5,098 nt of DNA, taken from NCBI GenBank assembly GCA_013329855.1, contig DUJI01000053.1:1-5098 (forward strand). Direction: 5' to 3'. The notes under the pieces were generated by a model. That model was not told the origin of the DNA. It saw only the letters and a program-made list of their open reading frames with translations, and did no database searches. This document shows positions 1 to 5,098 of this stretch, one piece after another (positions within the stretch are counted from its first letter, which is position 1; each line of letters begins with the position of its first letter). The translations under genes were made by a program, and so were the position numbers. The stretch comes from Thermoplasmata archaeon (GTDB lineage Archaea > Thermoplasmatota > Thermoplasmata > RBG-16-68-12).

Positions 1-2
1 GC

Positions 3-710
3 GCCGCCGGGCTCGCGCTGCTGCTCGCCACGCGCCGGGCCTGGCCGACGCGCGCGCAATGGGGCGAGCTGGCGCTGGCCGGGCTCTGCTGGGCCGCGCC
101 GGGGAAGGATCCGGGTTTCACCCCGCTATCGTTGTTGGACTTGCTGCGGCGGCGCGGGAAGCACCATCCCGAGGATTTCGCCCGCCTCCAGCTCGCCGAG
201 CCGTTCGACCTCGTCGCCGCCAAGGCGACGTGGCTGGCGGCGCTCGACGCGGCGGATGTCTTCGCGCGCTCGCGGCCTGCCGAGGAGATGGGGTGCCTGT
301 ACTATGCCGCGGGCAAGCAGCGGTTCGTCGTTCCGGACGCCTCCGTGGCGCTCGGCGTGGCAGGGATCGTGCCGCATTACGGAGCCCCTGGCGGCGTGCT
401 GCCGCGGCCGGCCGAGCAGCGGATCGCGGACTTCGGCGAGGTGCTCGGCGGCCTGTCCGAGCGGGAGGCAACATACGAGGCGCGCCGCTGCCTGTCCTGC
501 GGCAACTGCTTCGAATGCGACAACTGCTACGGCGTGTGTCCCGACAACGCCGTGATCAAGCTCCGCCCCGGCAAGCGCTTCCAGTTCAACATCGACTACT
601 GCAAGGGCTGCGGCGTCTGCGTCGCCGCCTGTCCCAGCGGGGCGATCTCCCAGAGGATGTTCGAGGATGATCAGCTCATCCAGGAGCTCGAGGGGGTGCT
701 CTCCCGATGA
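3..710 (+). CDS. Fe-S oxidoreductase subunit with GltD-type ferredoxin tail, 5'-truncated
   Basis: The reading frame is open from the window edge (first full codon at 3) to TGA at 708-710, giving 235 visible residues, so the true start lies upstream. Visible residues about 163-179 carry six regularly spaced cysteines, CLSCGNCFECDNCYGVCP (codons at 489, 498, 507, 516, 525, 537). A second motif, CKGCGVCVAACP (600, 609, 618, 630), is a classic [4Fe-4S] ferredoxin motif. This double module is the usual C-terminus of GltD-like NAD(P)H:ferredoxin oxidoreductases, where it passes electrons between the flavin and a partner. The preceding ~140 residues, rich in Ala, Leu and Arg, are not recognised: I see neither the GGD flavin-binding motif nor a Rossmann glycine motif, which would have to lie further left. 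The stop overlaps the mvhD start as ATGA, suggesting an electron partner of the hydrogenase. GC is about 71%, above the genes downstream. An internal ATG at 288 could start a shorter protein, but a GAGGAG abuts it too closely for a good ribosome site. The Fe-S tail is confident; the full identity is not. Confidence 0.75.
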   Translation, partial: AAGLALLLATRRAWPTRAQWGELALAGLCWAAPGKDPGFTPLSLLDLLRRRGKHHPEDFARLQLAEPFDLVAAKATWLAALDAADVFARSRPAEEMGCLYYAAGKQRFVVPDASVALGVAGIVPHYGAPGGVLPRPAEQRIADFGEVLGGLSEREATYEARRCLSCGNCFECDNCYGVCPDNAVIKLRPGKRFQFNIDYCKGCGVCVAACPSGAISQRMFEDDQLIQELEGVLSR

Positions 711-1153
711 TGGCGATGGCGAAGCCGGACGTGCCGAAGCAGGAGTTCGAACCGAGGATCGTCGCCTTTGTGTGCAACTGGTGCACGTACATCGCGGCGG
801 ATGCCGCGGGGGTCGCCCGCGCGCGGTACGCGCCGAACGTGCGCCTGATTCGCACCATGTGCTCGGGCCGCGTGGACCCCCAGTTCGTCCTGACGGCCTT
901 CGAGAAGGGCGCAGACGGCGTCCTGCTCTGCGGCTGCCATCCGAGGGACTGCCACTACAGTGCGGGGAACTACAAAGCCCTCCGAAGGTACACCCTCCTC
1001 AAGAAGCTGCTTTCCCAGATGGGGTTCGAAGACGACCGTCTCCGCCTGGAGTGGATTTCCGCCTCAGAGGCGGAGAAGTTCCGGAAGGTCGTCGAAGACA
1101 TGACCGAGCGGGTCCGGAAGCTGGGTCCGCTCGAACTCAACGGAGGCGATTGA
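707..1153 (+). CDS. mvhD: MvhD/FlpD-type hydrogenase delta subunit ([2Fe-2S])
   Basis: This 148-residue soluble protein belongs to the MvhD/FlpD family (methyl-viologen-reducing hydrogenase delta subunit), which carries a [2Fe-2S] cluster and links the hydrogenase to its electron acceptor, HdrA in methanogens. Six cysteines sit in the family pattern: CNWC at residues 23-26, Cys52 in MCSGR, and Cys75, Cys77 and Cys82 in LLCGCHPRDCHY. The start at 707 fits an AGGGGGTG ribosome site at 691-698, eight bases upstream, and gives an ATGA overlap with the preceding stop. In-frame ATGs at 710 and 716 (the protein begins MMAMA) are alternative starts that change only the first three residues. The TGA at 1151-1153 directly abuts the mvhG ATG. 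The gene is complete and of normal length for a stand-alone MvhD, with no fusion to HdrA. Family assignment is firm; the acceptor is inferred. Confidence 0.93.
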   Translation: MMAMAKPDVPKQEFEPRIVAFVCNWCTYIAADAAGVARARYAPNVRLIRTMCSGRVDPQFVLTAFEKGADGVLLCGCHPRDCHYSAGNYKALRRYTLLKKLLSQMGFEDDRLRLEWISASEAEKFRKVVEDMTERVRKLGPLELNGGD

Positions 1154-2134
1154 ATGGCACAGAAGCCCAAGGTGGCCTTCTACTGGTGCGCCTCGTGTGG
1201 CGGATGCGAAGAGGCCGTGGTGGACCTCGCGGAGGGGATCCTCGATGTGGTGGCCGCGGTCGACATCGTGTTCTGGCCCGTGGCGCTCGACTTCAAGGTC
1301 CCCGACGTCGAGGCGCTCCCCGATGGGAGCATCGCGGCGAGCTTCATCAACGGAGCCGTCCGCCTTTCCGAACAGGAGGACATGGTCCGTCTGCTCCGGC
1401 GGAAGTCGAAGTACGTCATCGCCTTCGGGAGCTGTTCCCACCTGGGAGGCATCCCGGGCCTCGCGAACCTGTGGGACCGCCGCTCGATCTTCGAGTGGTA
1501 CTACCACAAGGCGCCCAGCGTGGCCAACGGCGGGGCTCAGGAACCACAGGAGAGGGTGGAGGTGCCGGAGGGCACCCTAGAGCTCCCTGCGTTCTGGGAC
1601 GTCGTGAAGGCGCTGGACGAGGTCATCGACGTGGACTACTACCTGCCCGGCTGTCCGCCGACTCCCAAGCTCATCGGCAACGCGGTGAACGCCCTCCTGA
1701 AGGGCGAGCTGCCGCCGAAAGGCGCCGTGCTGGCCGGGACACGAGCGCTGTGTCACGAGTGCCCCCTGAACGAGACCAAGCCCGAGAAGCTCCTGATCAA
1801 GGAAGTCAAGCGGGTCCATCTCACCAAGGTGGACCCCGAGAAGTGCCTCCTTTCCCAAGGGGTCCTCTGCCTCGGCCCCGTGACCCGCGGGGGATGCGAG
1901 GCCCTCTGCGTGAAGGGGGCCATGCCGTGCACGGGATGCTTCGGACCCACGGACGAGGTGCGGGACCAAGGCGCGAAGGGCATCTCCTATCTCTCCTCGA
2001 TTCTGGACTTCGACGAGGAGGCGGACATCCGGCGGGTCATGGAGAACATTCCGGATCCTGTGGGGACTTTCTACCGGTACGCACTGCCTCGAGCCATTCT
2101 GACGAAGCCCAAGGGGGTGAAGTCGCATGCCTAA
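1154..2134 (+). CDS. mvhG: [NiFe]-hydrogenase small subunit, MvhG type
   Basis: This 326-residue small (electron-transfer) subunit of an F420-non-reducing [NiFe]-hydrogenase carries electrons from the active site in MvhA to MvhD. Likely proximal-cluster ligands are Cys15 and Cys18 (CGGC), Cys94 in FGSCSH and Cys167 in LPGCPP. An extra Cys12 makes an N-terminal CxxCxxC. Eight more cysteines (200, 203, 231, 239, 248, 252, 259, 262) in the C-terminal half can hold two further clusters, matching the three-cluster relay of Mvh-type small subunits. There is no twin-arginine signal peptide, so the enzyme is cytoplasmic, as expected for group 3. GGAGGCGAT, ending 5 bases before the ATG, is a good ribosome site. 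The gene starts directly after mvhD and its last 8 bases overlap mvhA. The opening FYWCASCGGCEE differs from the WLAGCSGC-like opening recalled for methanogen MvhG, suggesting a divergent branch of group 3c. Assignment to cluster ligands is by alignment from memory. Confidence 0.93.
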   Translation: MAQKPKVAFYWCASCGGCEEAVVDLAEGILDVVAAVDIVFWPVALDFKVPDVEALPDGSIAASFINGAVRLSEQEDMVRLLRRKSKYVIAFGSCSHLGGIPGLANLWDRRSIFEWYYHKAPSVANGGAQEPQERVEVPEGTLELPAFWDVVKALDEVIDVDYYLPGCPPTPKLIGNAVNALLKGELPPKGAVLAGTRALCHECPLNETKPEKLLIKEVKRVHLTKVDPEKCLLSQGVLCLGPVTRGGCEALCVKGAMPCTGCFGPTDEVRDQGAKGISYLSSILDFDEEADIRRVMENIPDPVGTFYRYALPRAILTKPKGVKSHA

Positions 2135-3593
2135 CCAAATCACCATCAATCCGATCACGCGCCTGGAGGGCCATGGCAAGATCACGATCTTCCTCGACGG
2201 CAAGGGCGAGGTCTCGCGGGCCTACTTCCAAGTCCCGGAGCTTCGCGGTTTCGAGAACTTCCTGATTGGCCGCCAGGCGGAGGACGCACCGCAGATCACG
2301 TCCCGTATCTGCGGCGTCTGTCCGACCGCCCACCACACGGCCGCGGCGAAGGCCCTGGACAACCTGTTCCGGGTGGATCCGCCGCCGGCCGCGAAGATGA
2401 TCCGGGAGATGCTCTACAGCGTCTTCATGCTGGAGGACCATGCCCTCCATCTGTTCTTCCTGGGCGGACCGGACTTCGTCGTGGGACCCACGGCCCCGAA
2501 GGCGGAGCGGAACGTCCTCGGGGTGATCCAGAAGGCGGGTCTCGAGATCGGCAAGCGGGTCATCGCGATGCGGAAGGAGCTGCGCGGGGTCATCACGGAA
2601 CTCGGTGGAAAGACGATCCATCCCGTGTTCGGGCTCCCCGGAGGCGTCGCGAAGGGCGTCACCCCGGAGATGCAGGCGCGGTTCAAGGAGACCGCCAACC
2701 GCGGCCTCGAGTTCGCCCAGTTCTGCGAGAAGCTCTTCGAGGACCTGGTCCTGGAGAACCCCGCGTACGTGAAGATGATCACGTCGGATGCCTACACCCA
2801 CCGCACCCACTACATGGGCCTCGTGGATTCCAAGCTCCATGAGAACTTCTACGATGGGCAGCTGCGGGTGGTGAGTCCCTCGGGCGCCGAGGTGGCGCGA
2901 TTCCCCGCCGACCAGTACCTCGACTACATCGAGGAGCACACGGAACCTTGGACGTACGTGAAGTTCCCCTTCCTGAAGAAGGTCGGGTGGAAGGGCTTCG
3001 TGGACGGGGAGGACAGCGGCATCTACGGCGTCGCACCCCTCGCCCGCCTGAACGCGTGCGCGGGCATGGCGACCCCTCGGGCTGCGTGGCTGTACGACAA
3101 GTACTTCGAGACGCTGGGGGGCAAGCCCGTGCACCACACGCTCGCGAACCACTGGGCGCGGGTGATCGAGATCGTGTACGCCGCCGAGCGCTTCCAGGAG
3201 CTCGTGCACGATCCCGGACTCGTGGACCCGGACATCCGCACCCTTCCTACGGAGACGCCGAAGGAGGGGATTGGGGTCGTGGAGGCACCGCGAGGCGTCC
3301 TCATTCATCACTACACGAGCGACGAGCGCGGCGTGCTCACCTCCGCGAACCTGATTGTGGCGACGCAGCAGAACGCGGCCCGGATCGCCATGTCCGTGGA
3401 CAAGGCCGCGCGCAGCATGATCCACAAGGGAGTCGTGGACGACGGGATCCTGAACCAGATCGAGATGTCTTTCCGCGCGTACGATCCCTGCCATGCATGC
3501 GCCACGCACTCCATGCCCGGCCACATGCCCCTGTCCGTCACCATCTATGACGACAGCGGCCGTGTGGTCCAGGAGCTCCGGCGGGACGGCTAG
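2127..3593 (+). CDS. mvhA: [NiFe]-hydrogenase large (catalytic) subunit, MvhA type
   Basis: This 488-residue catalytic subunit holds the NiFe(CN)2CO centre that splits or forms H2. Both nickel-binding motifs are intact: L1 is RICGVCPTAHH at residues 60-70 (Cys62, Cys65, His69) and L2 is DPCHACATH at 453-461 (Cys455, Cys458). The nickel-ligand positions are ordinary cysteines, not selenocysteine. The N-terminal RLEGHG (Glu14) and the KTIHPVFGLPGG block near 162-173 are also typical. The family is made as a precursor cut after the L2 His or Arg; here that leaves a predicted 27-residue tail beginning SMPGHMPL and ending RRDG. The downstream protease gene fits this. The start overlaps mvhG by 8 bases and has a GGGGGTGA ribosome site at about 2113-2120. 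The methanogen enzymes MvhA and FrhA are the closest recognised types; the neighbouring mvhD and absence of frhB favour Mvh. No defect is seen, so an active enzyme is expected. Confidence 0.96.
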   Translation: MPNQITINPITRLEGHGKITIFLDGKGEVSRAYFQVPELRGFENFLIGRQAEDAPQITSRICGVCPTAHHTAAAKALDNLFRVDPPPAAKMIREMLYSVFMLEDHALHLFFLGGPDFVVGPTAPKAERNVLGVIQKAGLEIGKRVIAMRKELRGVITELGGKTIHPVFGLPGGVAKGVTPEMQARFKETANRGLEFAQFCEKLFEDLVLENPAYVKMITSDAYTHRTHYMGLVDSKLHENFYDGQLRVVSPSGAEVARFPADQYLDYIEEHTEPWTYVKFPFLKKVGWKGFVDGEDSGIYGVAPLARLNACAGMATPRAAWLYDKYFETLGGKPVHHTLANHWARVIEIVYAAERFQELVHDPGLVDPDIRTLPTETPKEGIGVVEAPRGVLIHHYTSDERGVLTSANLIVATQQNAARIAMSVDKAARSMIHKGVVDDGILNQIEMSFRAYDPCHACATHSMPGHMPLSVTIYDDSGRVVQELRRDG

Positions 3594-3595
3594 CC

Positions 3596-4090
3596 ATGAC
3601 CCTCGTGATTCTCGGCCTGGGCAACGACTTGCTCGGGGACGATGGGATCGGACTCCTCGCCGCCGAACGGCTCCGCTCCCTCGAGGGTCCCGACGTGACG
3701 GTCCGCACGACGGCTCAGTCCGGTCTCTACCTCCTCGAGCACGTCCAAGGGTTCGATGACGCGATTGTGGTGGACTCCGTGGTGGGGGACCATCCTGGTT
3801 CCGTCCGCGAACTCCGTGGAGCGGACGTGCGCCCGCTGCCCGTTCCCTCGGCGCACTACGCAGGCCTGCCCGAGGCGCTGGCCCTCGCACGCGCCTCCGG
3901 ACTCCGGGTGCCTCTCCGCCTCCGCATCTACGGGGTGGAGATTCCCCTGTCGCAGCGCATCGGGTCCGAACCCAGTCCGGACGTCATGGCCGCGCTCCCT
4001 CGCCTGGTGGCCACGGTCGTGCATTCCGCGCAGGAGTGGGGGTACGCCATGGGCTGCGCAGCGGATGGGGAGGCGGTCTCCCATGCATGA
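3596..4090 (+). CDS. Hydrogenase maturation endopeptidase (HyaD/HybD/HycI family, M52)
   Basis: This 164-residue cytoplasmic protease removes the C-terminal tail of the hydrogenase large subunit after nickel insertion, locking the active site. The N-terminal GLGNDLLGDDGIG (residues 7-19) is the family signature. By comparison with E. coli HybD, whose nickel-sensing residues are Glu16, Asp62 and His93, the equivalents here are Asp16, Asp60 (in VVDSV) and His87 (in PSAHYAG). The gene starts 2 bases after the mvhA stop and its last 8 bases overlap hypA. Its substrate is therefore almost certainly the MvhA encoded immediately upstream. The upstream ribosome site is weak (GGCGGGACGG), so translation may depend on ribosomes finishing mvhA. 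The ~15 residues after the last helix (from about 150) look like a variable tail. Family assignment is strong; I leave the symbol empty because names for this protease follow its substrate. Confidence 0.93.
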   Translation: MTLVILGLGNDLLGDDGIGLLAAERLRSLEGPDVTVRTTAQSGLYLLEHVQGFDDAIVVDSVVGDHPGSVRELRGADVRPLPVPSAHYAGLPEALALARASGLRVPLRLRIYGVEIPLSQRIGSEPSPDVMAALPRLVATVVHSAQEWGYAMGCAADGEAVSHA

Positions 4091-4493
4091 GTACGGTCTC
4101 GTGGAGGCGGTCGTTGGGCACGCCCTCGAGGCCTGCCGAGGGCAGCGAGACTTCCAGGCCGTCTGCGTGCGCATCCAGGTCGGCGAGTTCGCCTTCGCCT
4201 CGAGAGAATCCCTGGCGACCGCGTTCCAGATCCTCAGCCGAGGTACACCGCTGGAGGGCGCGCGTCTGGACATCCAAGAGGTTCCGGGCTCCGCGAGGTG
4301 CGAGTCCTGTGGCTTCGAGGGATCTGCCGCGGACCTCGGACCCGAGGTCAGCGACCCTCCGGCGCTCTTCCTCTGTCCAGGATGCGGTTCACCGCTCCTC
4401 ATCACCGCGGGTGCCGGCGTGACTCTCACTGAGGTGCAGCTTCAGGATCGTAGGGGCTCGAGAAATCCGAGTTCTGAAGGCGGAGGGCGGTAA
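4083..4493 (+). CDS. hypA: Hydrogenase nickel incorporation protein HypA
   Basis: HypA delivers nickel, with HypB, to the hydrogenase large-subunit precursor. The start at 4083 gives MHEYGL, the conserved opening in which Met1-His2-Glu3 bind nickel; upstream in-frame starts would bury it and lie inside the protease gene. A GGGGAGG ribosome site lies 10-16 bases before the ATG. The core VGEFAFASRESLATAFQIL and RGTPLEGARLDIQEVP follows the E. coli HypA pattern closely. The structural zinc site has both pairs, CESC (73-76) and CPGC (98-101), separated by 21 residues against 13 in E. coli; a longer zinc loop and a length near 136 residues are like archaeal HypA. The last ~15 residues (DRRGSRNPSSEGGGR) are a low-complexity tail beyond the usual end. 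No hypB, C, D, E or F is in the window, so those must be encoded elsewhere. The gene ends the hydrogenase run. Confidence 0.95.
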   Translation: MHEYGLVEAVVGHALEACRGQRDFQAVCVRIQVGEFAFASRESLATAFQILSRGTPLEGARLDIQEVPGSARCESCGFEGSAADLGPEVSDPPALFLCPGCGSPLLITAGAGVTLTEVQLQDRRGSRNPSSEGGGR

Positions 4494-4552
4494 TGGCCTC
4501 ATCCCCGCCCGTGTCCTTCGGGTTGCCGGTTTCGGGCTCCTCGATCCTTTCT

Positions 4553-4565
4553 TTGGGGACCCCAA
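4553..4565. repeat. Short perfect palindrome in the gap before the transporter gene
   Basis: Six-base arms TTGGGG and CCCCAA flank a single central A, in the 129-base gap between hypA and the transporter start, ending 57 bases before that ATG. The one-base centre cannot form a hairpin loop without opening inner pairs, so a protein-binding site is more likely than a terminator stem. The pyrimidine run TCCTTTCTTT at 4545-4554 just before it could act as a weak archaeal-type termination signal for the hydrogenase operon. No convincing TATA/BRE or -10/-35 boxes are seen in this GC-rich gap. Chance occurrence is possible. Confidence 0.3.
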
Positions 4566-4622
4566 CGCAGGCGTGTCCTCTGTGGGGCATGACGGTTCAG
4601 GATCGATCGGCCGGGTGACACC

Positions 4623-5098
4623 ATGTCGGGTAAGCCAAGTGCGAATTTTGGAAGGGCCGTGGGACCGGGGATCTTCCTTGTGTTCCTGACGGTGCTGGTG
4701 AGCGGCGTCTCGAACTTCGTGAACTTCAAGGCCGTCCAGGGGACGAACGTGGACGCCTGGATCACCATGCGGAACGTGGTGGTGGCTCTCATGCTGGTCC
4801 CCCTGGCGCTCCTCGTGGGCCGGGAAGCCCGAATCCGTCTCACCCGATGGGACTGGATGCGCTTGGCGGCGATTGGACTGGTCGGTGGCGCCGTCCCTTT
4901 CCTCCTGTACTTCCACGGGTTCCAGCTGGCCGCCAGCAGCGGCGGAGCTGCGAGCGCAAGCTTCGGCTATCGCACCCTCTTCCTCATGGCGTCCGTCTTG
5001 GGCGTGGTGTTCCTGCAGGAGAGGTTGTCCGGCCGCGCGATCCTCGCAGCGGGTCTCCTCCTCGTCGGCAGCGCGTTGCTCCTCACCCTGACCGGCCC
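4623..5098 (+). CDS. EamA/DMT-family membrane transporter, 3'-truncated
   Basis: The frame is open from ATG 4623 to the right edge (158 residues visible, no stop). It has a GGTGA ribosome site at 4614-4618, four bases before the start. Hydrophobic segments lie at about residues 14-36, 49-65, 80-100, 118-131 and 136-156, so about five membrane helices are visible. The pattern of WDWMRLAAIGLVGGAVPFLL, then YFHGFQLAASSGGAAS, then GVVFLQERLSGRAI with a final glycine-rich helix is the EamA repeat of drug/metabolite transporters, which usually have two repeats and ten helices in about 280-300 residues. The second repeat would lie outside the window. The substrate cannot be told from sequence. It is separated from hypA by 129 bases and has no evident tie to hydrogen metabolism; it is probably a separate transcription unit that happens to run in the same direction. 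Confidence 0.85.
   Translation, partial: MSGKPSANFGRAVGPGIFLVFLTVLVSGVSNFVNFKAVQGTNVDAWITMRNVVVALMLVPLALLVGREARIRLTRWDWMRLAAIGLVGGAVPFLLYFHGFQLAASSGGAASASFGYRTLFLMASVLGVVFLQERLSGRAILAAGLLLVGSALLLTLTG

Noticed and set aside
59..670. 203-codon + strand frame and - strand frames overlapping the first gene
   Set aside because: They lack motifs and are dominated by Arg/Ala/Gly, while the frame ending at 710 carries the clear Fe-S cysteine motifs.
667..2265. 532-codon open frame on the + strand through mvhD and mvhG
   Set aside because: It is a shifted frame over two well-identified genes; the translation is Arg/Gly-rich with no motifs.
2037..3890. 617-codon open frame on the - strand across mvhA
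   Set aside because: It lies antisense to a fully recognisable mvhA with both nickel motifs. Its Arg/His/Asp/Gly-rich translation has no domain pattern and is what the complement of a GC-rich gene gives.
3756..4082. Longer upstream start for HypA inside the protease gene
   Set aside because: The conserved MHE opening at 4083 is needed for nickel binding and has its own ribosome site; the upstream part is a shadow of the protease.
4389..4916. 175-codon - strand frame across the hypA end and transporter start
   Set aside because: It is antisense to the EamA-type gene, rich in His/Arg/Thr/Pro with no recognisable domain, while the + strand gives clear membrane helices.
1..5098. CRISPR array, tRNA/rRNA, insertion sequence or selenocysteine site
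   Set aside because: No regularly spaced repeats, RNA-gene signatures, transposase motifs or terminal inverted repeats were seen, and the nickel ligands in MvhA are coded by ordinary Cys codons.

Overview
The window holds one tight run of six genes, all on the + strand, plus the start of an unrelated seventh. The core is a soluble [NiFe]-hydrogenase of the MvhDGA type (F420-non-reducing, group 3c-like): delta subunit mvhD (707-1153), small subunit mvhG (1154-2134) and large subunit mvhA (2127-3593). They are followed by the maturation endopeptidase (3596-4090) and the nickel-delivery factor hypA (4083-4493). Upstream, entering from the left edge, is the 3' part of a gene (3-710) whose C-terminus is the double Fe-S module seen on GltD-like NAD(P)H/ferredoxin oxidoreductases. 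Downstream, after a 129-base gap, an EamA/DMT-type membrane transporter (4623 to the right edge) begins and runs out of the window.

The gene junctions suggest one transcript with translational coupling. There is an ATGA overlap between the Fe-S gene and mvhD, direct abutment of mvhD and mvhG, an 8-base overlap of mvhG and mvhA, a 2-base gap between mvhA and the protease, and another 8-base overlap of the protease and hypA. The operon promoter must lie left of the window. The only clear break in gene spacing is 4494-4622.

Likely function: MvhA and MvhG oxidise H2 (or make it). Electrons pass through three predicted Fe-S clusters in MvhG to the [2Fe-2S] protein MvhD, and from there to a partner. 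In methanogens the partner is HdrA of the electron-bifurcating heterodisulfide reductase. No Hdr gene is visible here. The gene coupled to mvhD carries the GltD-type Fe-S tail instead, so the outlet could be a flavoprotein/NAD(P) module, or Hdr genes may lie outside the window. The protease would trim a predicted 27-residue tail from MvhA once nickel, supplied with HypA's help, is in place.

The organism is an anaerobe with a GC-rich genome: by hand count about 64-65% GC in sampled stretches of mvhD and mvhA. The Mvh family and the long zinc-loop HypA fit an archaeon (an uncultured high-GC lineage would suit), but Mvh-like hydrogenases also occur in anaerobic bacteria and the window does not decide. 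The first 700 bases are richer still (about 71%, and about 74% in the first 480). I see no RNA gene, insertion sequence, CRISPR array or origin. The system is a recognisable hydrogenase operon rather than a new one; its most interesting part is the Fe-S gene at the left edge.
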